From Micromonospora sp. NBC_00421 (GTDB lineage: Bacteria > Actinomycetota > Actinomycetes > Mycobacteriales > Micromonosporaceae), in the NCBI RefSeq assembly GCF_036017915.1, contig NZ_CP107929.1, positions 5,646,001 through 5,710,000 of the forward strand: a DNA stretch of 64,000 nt. Direction: 5' to 3'. The number at the start of each line of letters is the position of its first letter. Position 1 is the stretch's first letter. The notes under the pieces are model-generated. The model was not told the origin of the DNA, did not search any database, and saw nothing but the letters and a program-made list of their open reading frames with translations. Positions 1-11,002 of this stretch are shown in pieces. The translations under genes and the position numbers were made by a program.

Positions 1-1215
1 CCCCGGGGGCCGCGCGGCACCGACGACCAGACCCGGGTGGTCAACCGGGTCGGTGCCGGACCCGACCCGACGATGGTCGGCAGCTCCGCGCTCAGCGACG
101 CACCGACGATGATGCACCGGCCGGTCGTCGACGACGTCCCGCCGGACCCGTACGCCGCTCCGCCGCAGCCCTACGGCGCACCGCAGGACACCTGGGCCGG
201 CGCCGGCGGTTACGGCGAGGAACCCCCCGGCCAGGGCGGATACGGCCAGCCGGGCGGTTACGGTGCCGCACCCTCCTCCGGCGGTGGTTACGGTGCGGCG
301 GGCGCTGCCGGTGCGGCCGGCGGTTACGGCAACGCCCCAGCCTCCGGCGGCGGTTACGGCAACGCCCCAGCCTCCGGCGGCGGTTACGGCAACGCCCCAG
401 CCTCCGGCGGCGGTTACGGCAACGCCCCAGCCTCCGGCGGCGGTTACGGCAGCCGGGACTACGGCGCGACGGCCGGTGCTGGTTACCCGGCGCAGGAGCA
501 GCCCGGCGGTTACGGCAACGAACGCTACGACGAGCCCACCGGCCGCTACACCGGCGACAGCACCTCGTACGCACCGGCCGCCGACCCGTACCCGACCAGC
601 ACCTACCAGCCGGAGCCGGACGCGTACGGCCAGCCCGGTGGCGCGGCCGGTTACGGCCAGCCCGAGCAGGGCGGCTACGGCCGGGGCGCGGAGCCGACCG
701 GCGGTTATGCCGGCGGTGGCTACGGTCAGCAGGCCGGTTACGACGCAGGCCCGGCACAGGGTTACGGCAGCCAGCACGGCGGCTACGACCAGCCGACCGG
801 AGCCCACCAGGGCGGCGGAGCCCACCAGGGCGGTTACGACCAGCGCGGCGGTGCCCCGCAGGGCGGTTACGACCACCGTGGCGGTACCCACCAGGGCGGT
901 TACGACCAGCGCGGCGGTTACGACCAGCAGGCGGGTTACGACCAGCAGGCCGGCTACGGCTCTCCGCAGGGCGGGTACGGGCAGCCCGGTGGTTACGGTG
1001 CCGAGCAACCGCAGGGCGGCTACCGTCAGGAGCCGCCGCAACAGCGCGGCGGCGGCTACGACCAGCAGGGCTACGACCAGCAGCAGGGCGGCTACTACGG
1101 CGATCAGGCCCAGCCCGGTCAGGCCCCCACCGGCCAGGCCCCCACCGGCCAGGCCCGACCGGACGGGCCACCCCCGGAGCACGGCGGACGCCGTCTCGAC
1201 TGGTTGGACGACTGA
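1..1215 (+). CDS. Gly/Tyr/Gln-rich low-complexity protein, 5'-truncated by window edge
   Basis: Frame 1 is open from the first base to TGA 1213-1215, so the true start lies upstream. The visible 404 residues are almost wholly disordered: GGYG, GGYDQ and QQGGY repeats rich in Gly, Tyr, Gln and Pro, ending in a short charged tail GGRRLDWLDD. Residues coded at 331-450 are four identical NAPASGGGYG decamers. No folded domain is visible, so this is probably the disordered C-terminal tail of a larger, perhaps membrane or regulatory, protein whose domain is outside the window. It converges on the ComB-like gene across a hairpin. Function is not recognised. Confidence 0.75.
   Translation, partial: PRGPRGTDDQTRVVNRVGAGPDPTMVGSSALSDAPTMMHRPVVDDVPPDPYAAPPQPYGAPQDTWAGAGGYGEEPPGQGGYGQPGGYGAAPSSGGGYGAAGAAGAAGGYGNAPASGGGYGNAPASGGGYGNAPASGGGYGNAPASGGGYGSRDYGATAGAGYPAQEQPGGYGNERYDEPTGRYTGDSTSYAPAADPYPTSTYQPEPDAYGQPGGAAGYGQPEQGGYGRGAEPTGGYAGGGYGQQAGYDAGPAQGYGSQHGGYDQPTGAHQGGGAHQGGYDQRGGAPQGGYDHRGGTHQGGYDQRGGYDQQAGYDQQAGYGSPQGGYGQPGGYGAEQPQGGYRQEPPQQRGGGYDQQGYDQQQGGYYGDQAQPGQAPTGQAPTGQARPDGPPPEHGGRRLDWLDD
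331..450 (+). repeat. Four perfect tandem copies of a 30-bp coding repeat
   Basis: Identical 30-bp units start at 331, 361, 391 and 421, each coding NAPASGGGYG. Complete identity at the DNA level, including third positions, indicates recent slippage or unequal exchange, so copy number probably varies between strains. Confidence 0.95.
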
Positions 1216-1257
1216 GACTGGTCGGACGACCGACCCACAGGCGACAGCAACGACGGC

Positions 1258-1284
1258 GGGCCGCCCGGTGAATCCGGGCGGCCT
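1258..1284. terminator. Hairpin between convergent genes
   Basis: A 10-bp GC stem (GGCCGCCCGG 1259-1268 with CCGGGCGGCC 1274-1283) and a 5-nt loop lie between the Gly/Tyr protein and the ComB-like gene. There is no U tract, as usual in actinomycetes. Probably a bidirectional terminator. Confidence 0.6.
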
Positions 1285-1325
1285 GCCGTGTCACCGGATC
1301 AGCCCCGCTGTGTCACAGCACCGGA

Positions 1326-2081
1326 TCAGCCGGCCGAGAAGACGCCCTGACGGAGCACCGGCACCACGTCCGACCCGTCGAGTTGGACGGCGACCTCGAC
1401 GTCCCCGGCGAAACCGCCCTCGATCAACTCCCGGCCGGAGACGCACCCGCGTACCGCCGCCGGCACGTCGGGGGTGCTGGCCAACGCGGCGAGCGCCATC
1501 GCCGCCTCCACCGAGAGCCCTCCGGGCACCCCGGAGATCGCATCCAGCACGCTTGCCGCACCCAACTGGTCCTCCACCGAGGGGCGTAGCGTGCCGTCCG
1601 GCCAGCGTTCACCGGCGGCCACCACCCCCACCGGGGCATCCGTCGAGCCGTACCCGTGGTGGCGCAGCCATCGTCCGACGGCGCGGGCGTTGCGCAGGCA
1701 GGCCGCGACCACCGGCCGACCGGTGGCACTGGCCGCGGCGCTGATCGCGGAGCCGTTCGGCGACGGCAGCACCAGGTCGGCGACGACCGGCGCGCTGCTC
1801 AGGGCCGCCGGGGAGAGCGACCACGGGTGCTCCGCGCTCGTCTGCCGACGACCCACCGCGGCCACCGCGCCGACCCGCACCGCGTAGTCGGCTGCCTGTT
1901 CTCCCCAGGGGAACGGGTGGACCCGCATCCCCCGGGCGACCGCCACCTCCACGGCGGTGGTGAACGAAAGCACGTCCACCACCACCAGGACCGCACAGAC
2001 CCGGCCGAGTTCCGCCGCCCCGGTCGGCCCCCAGTCGAACCGGGCACCCGATCCGGGCTGGGCGTGGACGGCCGAGGGCAC
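1326..2081 (-). CDS. 2-phosphosulfolactate phosphatase (ComB) family protein
   Basis: 251 residues from GTG 2081, four bases after the purL stop, so probably co-transcribed with it. ComB-type features are visible: VLVVVDVLSFTTAVEVA near residues 31-47, LPSPNGSAIS near 105-114 and a glycine-rich C-terminal half. In archaea ComB makes sulfolactate for coenzyme M. Actinomycetes lack that cofactor, so the substrate here is unknown and the name is by family only. GAGG lies only two bases before the start, so expression may depend on translational coupling to purL. The Pro/Arg-rich frame upstream of 2081 is the antisense shadow of purL. Confidence 0.75.
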   Translation of the reverse strand: MPSAVHAQPGSGARFDWGPTGAAELGRVCAVLVVVDVLSFTTAVEVAVARGMRVHPFPWGEQAADYAVRVGAVAAVGRRQTSAEHPWSLSPAALSSAPVVADLVLPSPNGSAISAAASATGRPVVAACLRNARAVGRWLRHHGYGSTDAPVGVVAAGERWPDGTLRPSVEDQLGAASVLDAISGVPGGLSVEAAMALAALASTPDVPAAVRGCVSGRELIEGGFAGDVEVAVQLDGSDVVPVLRQGVFSAG

Positions 2082-2085
2082 CGCC

Positions 2086-5040
<2,955 letters not shown>

Positions 5041-5110
5041 GACCTCTCCTCGCTGCGCTCGTACCCGCCGGTGGGGCGGTGGAGCCGACCGATGTTCCCG
5101 TCGCGCACGG

Positions 5111-5794
5111 TCACGCCGGCGTCCCCACCAGGTGCTTGAGCACTGAGGTGAAGAAGCCGAGGCCGTCCAGGGAGGGGCCGGTGAGCGCCTCGACCGCGTG
5201 CTCCGGGTGGGGCATGATGCCGACCACGTTGCCGGCGGCGTTGGTGATCGCGGCGATGTCCCGCTGCGATCCGTTGGGGTTGCCGCGGACGTAACGGGCG
5301 ACGACCCGTCCCTCGGCCTCCAGCGCGTCGAGGGTGGCGGTGTCCGCGACGTAGCAGCCCTCGCCGTTCTTGACCGGGATGAGGATCTCCTGGCCGGGCT
5401 GGAAGGCGTTCGTCCAGGCGGTGCCGGCCGACTCGACCCGGAGGACCTGGTCCCGGTTGCGGAAGTGCAGGTGCTGGTTGCGGGTGAGCGCGCCGGGGAG
5501 CAGGTGTGCCTCGCAGAGGATCTGGAAGCCGTTGCAGATGCCGAGCACCGGCAGGCCACCCCGGGCGGCGTCGACCAGGGTCTCCATCACCGGGGCGAAC
5601 CGGGCGATGGCACCACAGCGCAGGTAGTCGCCGTAGGAGAATCCACCCGGGAGGACGACGGCGTCCACCCCGTGCAGCTCAGGGTCGCCGTGCCAGAGCC
5701 GGACCGGCTCCGCACCGGCGATCCGCACGGCACGGGCGGCATCCCCGTCGTCCAGCGAACCGGGGAAGGTCACCACTCCGACGCGGGCGGTCAC
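5111..5794 (-). CDS. purQ: Phosphoribosylformylglycinamidine synthase subunit PurQ (glutaminase)
   Basis: 227 residues, class I glutamine amidotransferase supplying ammonia to PurL. The nucleophile sits in LGICNGFQ (Cys87) and the His/Glu pair in MPHPEHA (His196, Glu198). The oxyanion and N-terminal region [17 protein letters not shown] is typical of PurQ. GTG 5794 overlaps the purS TGA as GTGA, indicating translational coupling. A 70-bp spacer separates it from purL. Confidence 0.97.
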   Translation of the reverse strand: MTARVGVVTFPGSLDDGDAARAVRIAGAEPVRLWHGDPELHGVDAVVLPGGFSYGDYLRCGAIARFAPVMETLVDAARGGLPVLGICNGFQILCEAHLLPGALTRNQHLHFRNRDQVLRVESAGTAWTNAFQPGQEILIPVKNGEGCYVADTATLDALEAEGRVVARYVRGNPNGSQRDIAAITNAAGNVVGIMPHPEHAVEALTGPSLDGLGFFTSVLKHLVGTPA

Positions 5795-6051
5795 GAGTGC
5801 GCGTCCACGGTCTCGTCGGCCTCGACCCGGACGGTGAAGTCCTCGATGACGGGGTTGGCGAGCAGCTTGTCGGCGATCTCCCGGGCCCGGTTCAGGTCCG
5901 GTTCGCCGGTGAACTCGATCTCGATCCGCCTGCCGATGCGGACGGAGGCGACGTCACCGACGCCGAGCCGCGGCAGCGCGTTTGCGACGGCCTGGCCCTG
6001 AGGATCGAGGATCTCGGGCTTGAGCATGACGTCGACGACGACGCGAGGCAC
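5791..6051 (-). CDS. purS: Phosphoribosylformylglycinamidine synthase subunit PurS
   Basis: 86 residues from GTG 6051, with AGGAG seven bases upstream. PurS is the small bridging subunit that lets PurQ dock on PurL. The sequence has the family's pattern: [20 protein letters not shown] at the N-terminus, then a [18 protein letters not shown] strand and a final FTVRVEA strand. It is the first gene of the leftward purS-purQ-purL-comB operon; the promoter should lie in 6052-6150. Confidence 0.95.
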   Translation of the reverse strand: MPRVVVDVMLKPEILDPQGQAVANALPRLGVGDVASVRIGRRIEIEFTGEPDLNRAREIADKLLANPVIEDFTVRVEADETVDAHS

Positions 6052-6638
6052 TGGGCACTCCTGACTGTGTACGCAGTTGGGTGCCGGCCCACTACGGGCG
6101 AGCGCAGCCAGCGTACCTGGCAGATTCCGGTCCGGACGCACCGGCCGGGCGCAGTTCAGGCAGTGATCGACATTACCGCCTGCCGCGACGGCCGGTCGAG
6201 ATCCGTTCGTTGCCGCTCTGATGCGGATTTGTTGCCGATCGTCGCCGCGCCACCTCGACACACCCCACCTGAGCAGGCAATACGTGGCTCAACGCCAGAT
6301 TTAGGACCGGTATCCGACAAACAGGGACGAGCGCGTCGCGAGTCACCTCTGTCACAGTGGCCGACGCCGACCGCGACCTTGCACGCGAACCGGACGCCGA
6401 CCACCCCGATCGCCAGATGTCGATGCCCGGGTCGGCCTCCCGGCGCCGCCGGTCCGACGGCCCGATCGTCCCGAGAGCGGCACGGATGTCGGCCTGACGC
6501 CCGCCTGACTGTTACCACCCGGGCACGGCGCGGATGGCTGTTCGAGTGCCGCCCGTCCGCGCCGCCTCGTTTTGCAGCATCCGACCAGGTGCCCACGGGA
6601 CGCTTCGAGGCCGTACGACTACTGACAGCATCGGAACC
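6052..6638. other. 587-bp intergenic region between divergent purS and UPF0145 genes
   Basis: No convincing gene. It is somewhat lower in GC than its neighbours around 6160-6330, as expected for promoter DNA. It should carry the purSQL promoter and the promoter of the 6639 gene. I looked for a purine riboswitch-like fold and an extended PurR-type palindrome and did not see one by eye. Confidence 0.5.
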
Positions 6639-7100
6639 GTGCTGGTCGTGACGACGGATCAACTGCCCGGCTACGAGATCCGCCAGATCCTCGGCGAAGT
6701 GGTGTCGTCGATGGCGCGGACGAGGAACCCGTACCGCGAGGGGGTCAAGAACCTGCGCGGCGGGGCGTACGACCCGATGGCCCCGGACAACCTCACCCGC
6801 TGGCGTACCGACTCGGTGGCCCGGCTCGGCGAGGAGGCCCTGCGCATCGGCGCGAACGCCGTGGTGGGTATGCGCTTCGACAGCCGGGACTGCGGCGAGA
6901 TGTGGATGGAGATCTGCGCCTACGGCACGGCGGTGATCGTGGTGCCCAGGGTCCCCGACGTCATGCCGCACGACCAGCCCCTGGTCGCCGCGGAGACCGC
7001 CCACGAGCCCGGCTTCACCGAGGCCCCCGGCGGCATCGCCGAACCGGCGAGCGCCCCCGACCTCTCCTCCGCCGCCGACACCCCCACCCGCAACCCCTGA
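6639..7100 (+). CDS. UPF0145/YbjQ family protein
   Basis: 153 residues from GTG 6639 (VLVVTTDQLPGYEIRQILGEV). The YbjQ family is a small pentameric fold once called heavy-metal-binding domain, with no settled function. The family pattern is present: the LGEVVSS motif, a run of basic residues, then ARLGEEALRIGANAVVGMRFDS and a hydrophobic YGTAVIVVP. About 45 acidic/Pro-rich residues follow the domain. A longer reading frame upstream has poor composition, so the internal GTG is preferred. It converges on purB. Confidence 0.85.
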   Translation: MLVVTTDQLPGYEIRQILGEVVSSMARTRNPYREGVKNLRGGAYDPMAPDNLTRWRTDSVARLGEEALRIGANAVVGMRFDSRDCGEMWMEICAYGTAVIVVPRVPDVMPHDQPLVAAETAHEPGFTEAPGGIAEPASAPDLSSAADTPTRNP

Positions 7101-7159
7101 CCCACCCCACCCACCCCCGCCCCTGCTCCGCCCCGCCCCTGCCCCTGCCCCGCCCCCGC

Positions 7160-7215
7160 TGATCAAGAGCTTTAGGTCAAATCGATCTCGAAAGATGGCC
7201 CAAACCTCTTGATCA
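7160..7215. repeat. Dispersed 56-bp palindromic element, copy A
   Basis: Left arm TGATCAAGAGCTTTAGGTCA (7160-7179), 16-nt loop 7180-7195, right arm TGGCCCAAACCTCTTGATCA (7196-7215), followed by CCG. The arms pair imperfectly. The same 20-16-20 layout occurs at 7242, 27075, 28241 and 53521. The left flank (7101-7159) is nearly pure C/A. It lies between convergent UPF0145 and purB genes, so a terminator-like role is possible. Confidence 0.9.
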
Positions 7216-7241
7216 CCGCCAGTAACCGCCGGGTAGGTGGG

Positions 7242-7297
7242 GTGTCAAGAGGTATGGGTCAAGTTGATCACCTTTGGTGACGTAAAGCTCTTGATCA
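7242..7297. repeat. Dispersed 56-bp palindromic element, copy B
   Basis: Left arm 7242-7261 (GTGTCAAGAGGTATGGGTCA) is the most degenerate of the five. Loop 7262-7277 is 16 nt. The right arm 7278-7297, TGACGTAAAGCTCTTGATCA, is near consensus and is followed by CCGG. It sits 26 bp after copy A, on the purB side. Confidence 0.88.
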
Positions 7298-7300
7298 CCG

Positions 7301-7375
7301 GGGACTGCGGGGTGGGGACTGCGGGGTGGGGGGTGCGGGGTGGGGGGTGGGGGGTGCGGGGTGGGGTTGCTATAG
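7301..7375 (+). repeat. G-tract array beside palindromic element
   Basis: More than eight runs of four to six G separated by T, TGC or ACTGC, in a loose tandem pattern. On the + strand this could fold as G-quadruplexes. In the purB transcript it reads as a C-rich, nearly G-free stretch, like a Rho-utilisation site, just ahead of palindromic copies B and A. Confidence 0.75.
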
Positions 7376-7408
7376 GGGGCGACGTTCGGGGAAGTAGGTC
7401 TACTCCTG

Positions 7409-8833
7409 TCAGAGGATGGGGGGTGGGGAGTAGGTGGCGGCTTCGGGGTGGGCGGTGACGACGGTGGTGATGCGGCGGGTGATCGCGTCCACCTGGGCCT
7501 GGGCGGCACCGGTGAAGGTGGCGGGGTCGGCGACCAGGGTGTCGATCTCGCTGCGGGTGAGGCCGAGGCGGGAGTCGGCGGCAAGCCGGTCGAACAGGTC
7601 GTTCTCCGGGGCGCCCTTCTCCCGCATCGCCAACGCCACGGCGACCGCGTGCTCCTTGATCACCTCGTGGGCGACCTCCCGGCCGACGCCCCGGCGCACC
7701 GACGCGACCAGGATCCTGGTGGTGGCGAGGAAGGGCAGGAAGCGCTCCAGCTCCCGGCTGATCACCGCCGGGTAGGCCCCAAACTCGTCGAGCACGGTGA
7801 GGAAGGTCTGGAACAGCCCGTCGGCGGCGAAGAAGGCGTCCGGCAGGGCCACCCGGCGGACCACCGAGCAGGAGACGTCCCCCTCGTTCCACTGGTCACC
7901 GGCCAGCTCGCCGACCATCGACAGGTAGCCCCGGATGATCACCGCGAAGCCGTTCACCCGTTCCGACGAGCGGGTGTTCATCTTGTGCGGCATCGCGCTG
8001 GAGCCGACCTGACCCGGCTTGAAGCCCTCGGTCGCCAACTCCTGACCGACCATCAGCCGGATCGTGGTGGCCAGCGACGACGGCGCGGCGGCCACCTGCG
8101 CCAGGGCTGCGAGCACCGCCATGTCGATCGAGCGCGGATAGACCTGCCCGACGCTGTCCAGCACCCGGGAGAAGCCCAGGTGCCCGGCCACCCGCCGCTC
8201 CAGCTCGGCCACCTTCGCGGCGTCGCCGTCGAAGAGGTCGAGCTGGTCGGCGGCGGTGCCCACCGGCCCCTTGATCCCGCGCAGGGGGTACCAGTTGATC
8301 AGGTCTTCCAGCCGCTCGTACGCGATGAGCAGCTCTTCCGCCGCCGAGGCGAAGCGCTTGCCCAGCGTGGTGGCCTGCGCGGCGACGTTGTGCGACCGGC
8401 CGGTCAGCACCAGGCCGGAGTGCTCGTGGGCGAGCCAGGCCAGCCGGGCCAGCGCGGCGACCACCCGGTCCCGGATCAGCTCCAGCGAGGCGCGCACCTG
8501 GAGCTGCTCGACGTTCTCGGTGAGGTCGCGGGAGGTCATCCCCTTGTGCACGTGCTCGTGCCCGGCGAGCGCGCTGAACTCCTCGATCCGGGCCTTCACG
8601 TCGTGCCGGGTGACCCGCTCCCGCTCGGCGATCGAGGCCAGGTCGACCTGGTCGACCACCCGCTCGTACGCCTCGACCACCCCGTCCGGCACGGCCACGC
8701 CGAGGTCCCGCTGGGCGCGGAGCACGGCGAGCCAGAGCCGCCGCTCCATCCGCACCTTCTCCTCCGGGGACCAGAGGGCGACCAACTCGGGTGAGGCGTA
8801 CCGGTGGGCGAGCACGTTCGGGATCGTCGTCAC
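7409..8833 (-). CDS. purB: Adenylosuccinate lyase
   Basis: 474 residues. Cleaves SAICAR to AICAR and adenylosuccinate to AMP, releasing fumarate. The fumarate-lyase signature GSSAMPHKMN is at residues 277-286 and the TSRDLTEN active-site segment near 100-107. The N-terminus TIPNVLAHRYASPELV is the family start. GTG 8833 is chosen because GAGG precedes it and the homologous N-terminus begins there; an in-frame ATG at 8842 adds three residues. The gene is convergent with the UPF0145 gene, with two palindromic elements just past its stop. Confidence 0.95.
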   Translation of the reverse strand: MTTIPNVLAHRYASPELVALWSPEEKVRMERRLWLAVLRAQRDLGVAVPDGVVEAYERVVDQVDLASIAERERVTRHDVKARIEEFSALAGHEHVHKGMTSRDLTENVEQLQVRASLELIRDRVVAALARLAWLAHEHSGLVLTGRSHNVAAQATTLGKRFASAAEELLIAYERLEDLINWYPLRGIKGPVGTAADQLDLFDGDAAKVAELERRVAGHLGFSRVLDSVGQVYPRSIDMAVLAALAQVAAAPSSLATTIRLMVGQELATEGFKPGQVGSSAMPHKMNTRSSERVNGFAVIIRGYLSMVGELAGDQWNEGDVSCSVVRRVALPDAFFAADGLFQTFLTVLDEFGAYPAVISRELERFLPFLATTRILVASVRRGVGREVAHEVIKEHAVAVALAMREKGAPENDLFDRLAADSRLGLTRSEIDTLVADPATFTGAAQAQVDAITRRITTVVTAHPEAATYSPPPIL

Positions 8834-8884
8834 GTACCTCATTGTCCCGCACGCCGGGGCAGCCACCCGAACCAGGTCGCCGGG

Positions 8885-9508
8885 TCAGACCTTCGGGATG
8901 TCGTGCACCGGGGCGGTCACCACGATGGTCTTCGTCTGCGTGCCGTGGGCGTTGCGCACGGTCAGCGTGTAGGTGTGCTTCTGGACCTCACCCTCCCGGC
9001 CGGAACAGGGGAAGTTGAAGGTTTCACTGCCGGCCGGCGGGTAGTCGTCGCCGTAGATGCCGGGACCATCGACCGAGAGGGCCACCGAGTCGACGTTGCC
9101 GGCCTTCCACTCCACCAGGGCCGGGCTGCCGGCGATCGGGTTGACATTGGTCCCGGCCGGGCAGGACGGCTTGTCGGCGACCCGGAAGTAGCTGATGGTC
9201 GGGCCGCTCGACTTCGTACCGGACCGGCCCCCGCCGCTGCTGCCGGTGCCACCCCCGGTCGACCCACCCCCGGTCGACCCACCGCCGGTCGACCCACCGC
9301 CCGTCGAGCCACCGCCAGTCGCGTCGGTGTCGGTGATCGAGCCGGTGCCGGCCGGGGTCGTCGCGGCGACCGGGCCCGGCGCGGCGTCGGTCGCCCCGGC
9401 CTCCGTGGTGGGGTCCCCGGCACTCGTGCCGGTGGAGGTACAGCCGCCGACCGCGAGCGCGGCGGCGAGGGCGACGGCGGCGGTACGGAGCAGAGATCGA
9501 CCGGGCAT
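8885..9508 (-). CDS. Secreted lipoprotein with TGGGS-repeat linker
   Basis: 207 residues from ATG 9508, preceded by AAGGAG. A signal peptide with a lipobox (LAVGGCTSTG) predicts lipid attachment and export. A Ser/Thr/Gly linker with about five TGGGS units is followed by a C-terminal domain of about 100 residues that looks beta-rich (PTISYFRVADKPSCPAG, then VEWKAGNVDSVALSVDG). It resembles small Ig-like extracellular domains, with two cysteines that could pair. No enzymatic motif is seen and the ligand is unknown. Confidence 0.8.
   Translation of the reverse strand: MPGRSLLRTAAVALAAALAVGGCTSTGTSAGDPTTEAGATDAAPGPVAATTPAGTGSITDTDATGGGSTGGGSTGGGSTGGGSTGGGTGSSGGGRSGTKSSGPTISYFRVADKPSCPAGTNVNPIAGSPALVEWKAGNVDSVALSVDGPGIYGDDYPPAGSETFNFPCSGREGEVQKHTYTLTVRNAHGTQTKTIVVTAPVHDIPKV
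9251..9320. repeat. 15-bp coding tandem repeat (TGGGS linker)
   Basis: About four to five copies of a 15-bp unit (acccccggtcgaccc on the + strand) encode the TGGGS linker of the lipoprotein. The central units are nearly identical, so length polymorphism is likely. Confidence 0.85.
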
Positions 9509-9654
9509 GGCCACTCCTTGAGGGGCGCCGCCACCGTGGCTCCGGGCGGGCTGACACCACGGTAGGTAGGCCTGGCAACACCGCTTTGAACTGCTCAAAC
9601 CTCCACTCCGCCCGGTCGGTGGCCGACCGGAACCGGCGCTGCGCCCGAACGTCG

Positions 9655-9906
9655 TCAGGGCGGGGCGGGTCGGCCGGTAAGCGCCCGCCACAGGCCCGCG
9701 CACGCCTCCTGCTCGGTGTCGCAGGTCAGGCGGACGTCGTACACCCCGCGTTCGTACGCCCCGATCTCCCACCGCCCGTCGGCGGACCTGCGGAGGAACC
9801 AGAAGTCGGGTGGCAGCGGGACGTGCTCGTGCACCCCCTCCAGTTCGAAGGCGTCCGGGGAGATCCCGGTGGTGAAGAGGGCGTTACGCAACTCGTGCCG
9901 GTCCAC
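9655..9906 (-). CDS. Small cytoplasmic protein, candidate immunity protein for the adjacent TNT toxin
   Basis: 83 residues from GTG 9906 with GGAGG six bases upstream. There is no signal peptide or membrane segment. It is acidic and aromatic (PPDFWFLRRSADGRWEIGAYERGVYDVRL). It starts 37 bases after the secreted TNT-domain gene on the same strand. Toxin first and small cytosolic partner next is the usual toxin-immunity order, which is the only reason for the immunity proposal. The sequence does not obviously match the mycobacterial TNT antitoxin. Confidence 0.6.
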   Translation of the reverse strand: MDRHELRNALFTTGISPDAFELEGVHEHVPLPPDFWFLRRSADGRWEIGAYERGVYDVRLTCDTEQEACAGLWRALTGRPAPP

Positions 9907-9943
9907 TGTGACCTCCAGGGTGCGGGGAAGGGGCGGCAGCGGA

Positions 9944-10864
9944 TCAGCAGACCGGTGCGGCACGCAGCCCGCCGCCCGCCCCACCCTGACGCGGCACGGC
10001 GTCGGTCGGGCAGGGCGGGGTGCCCCCACCCAGATACTCCTCGACGATGACGTGGTGGTCGAGCAACCACTGCACGGTCAGCAGCTTGCCGGCCTGCGGC
10101 ACGTACTCCGGGTTGAGCTGGAACTGGGTGCCCATGCCGGGCTGCGCGAACCAGGGGGCGATCGGGCCGGAGTCGACGTCGAACGGCTTGAGCACGCAGT
10201 AGGTGTGGTAGTTCGCCAGCGGTGCGGCCGGCGTGGTGGCCGGCGGCGTGGGCGGGGTGTTCAGGCTCTGCGGGGCGAGGGAGCGGGAGTTGAACGGGGT
10301 GCCGAGCGGGGCCAGAAAGGCGCCACCGGTGAAGCCGAAGCGGTCGAGGCGGTACCCGGGCAGCATGGTCTGCCGCTGCTTCACCGGCTTGCCGTCCGGG
10401 CCGAGGAAGAAGCCGTTCTCCGGCGGGAAGACCAGCGTGGTCCCGGCCCCGTTCAGGGTGTAGTTCGAGATCCACTGGGACTCGCTCTGCGCGCCGAACC
10501 GCCGGTAGCCGGCGAGCAGCGGGCCGACCGGGGACTGTGTCGGCAGTACGGCCGGCCCGAGCAGCCGGTTGTCGTCATAGAACCGGGTGGTCTGCGGGGC
10601 GTCCGGTGGCAGGCCGGGGCGGCAGAGGCTCGCGTCCGGCGGCGGCTGCGGGGCGCGGGACCGACCGGTCTGGCCGTGACCGGGTCGGGCGGTGGGTTGC
10701 GCGCCGGGACCGGGCCGACTCCCGTCCGGCCCCCGGGAGCCGTCGTCGGCGAGCGCGGCGACCTCGGCCGTGGTGATCGGCGTACCGGCCGACGGCGCGG
10801 CCCCGGGGAGGACGACCAGGGCCGCCCCGGAGAGGACGGCGACCAGCCAACGTCTACGTTTCAC
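9944..10864 (-). CDS. Secreted TNT-domain protein (tuberculosis necrotizing toxin family, NAD glycohydrolase-like)
   Basis: 306 residues. The N-terminal signal peptide (KRRRWLVAVLSGAALVVLPGAAPSA) is followed by a Pro/Gly linker to about residue 90. The TNT domain runs from about 145 to 275: FPPENGFFLGPDGKP, GYRLDRFGFTGGAFLAPLGTPF, IAPWFAQPGMGTQF and a terminal EEYLG. The Arg/Tyr-region (LDRFG) and the Gln of GTQF correspond to conserved positions of the NAD-degrading TNT family. Four cysteines outside the signal peptide suit an exported, disulfide-bonded enzyme. The second GTG (10864) is six bases after AGGAGG; the GTG at 10867 is also possible. Catalytic activity is inferred. Confidence 0.85.
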   Translation of the reverse strand: MKRRRWLVAVLSGAALVVLPGAAPSAGTPITTAEVAALADDGSRGPDGSRPGPGAQPTARPGHGQTGRSRAPQPPPDASLCRPGLPPDAPQTTRFYDDNRLLGPAVLPTQSPVGPLLAGYRRFGAQSESQWISNYTLNGAGTTLVFPPENGFFLGPDGKPVKQRQTMLPGYRLDRFGFTGGAFLAPLGTPFNSRSLAPQSLNTPPTPPATTPAAPLANYHTYCVLKPFDVDSGPIAPWFAQPGMGTQFQLNPEYVPQAGKLLTVQWLLDHHVIVEEYLGGGTPPCPTDAVPRQGGAGGGLRAAPVC

Positions 10865-10878
10865 CACAAACCTCCTGC

Positions 10879-10900
10879 TAAGGGACGAGTAACGCCCTTA
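10879..10900. promoter_or_regulatory. Palindrome ahead of the TNT gene
   Basis: TAAGGG (10879-10884) and CCCTTA (10895-10900) are perfect inverted arms separated by 10 bases, directly upstream of the toxin ribosome-binding site. It could be an operator or a leader hairpin. Confidence 0.4.
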
Positions 10901-10969
10901 TCGTGTGGAGGTCAGTGCCGGAACGTGAACCTTCGGGCTATTCGTCCCTCGAAGGAGGTTCGGGAGGAT

Positions 10970-10996
10970 CACCCCGGCCGGACCGGGGCCGGGGTG
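10970..10996 (-). terminator. Hairpin after thiolase gene
   Basis: A 10-bp stem CACCCCGGCC / GGCCGGGGTG with a 7-nt loop, directly past the thiolase stop at 11003. Probable terminator. Confidence 0.6.
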
Positions 10997-11002
10997 GGTG
11001 TG

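Noticed and set aside
6052..6638. Purine riboswitch or PurR box upstream of purS
   Set aside because: No recognisable purine aptamer core or extended palindrome by eye; a covariance-model scan would be decisive.
5506..6651. Possible + strand gene across purQ-purS and the purS upstream region
   Set aside because: Overlaps two certain genes and has shadow-type composition.
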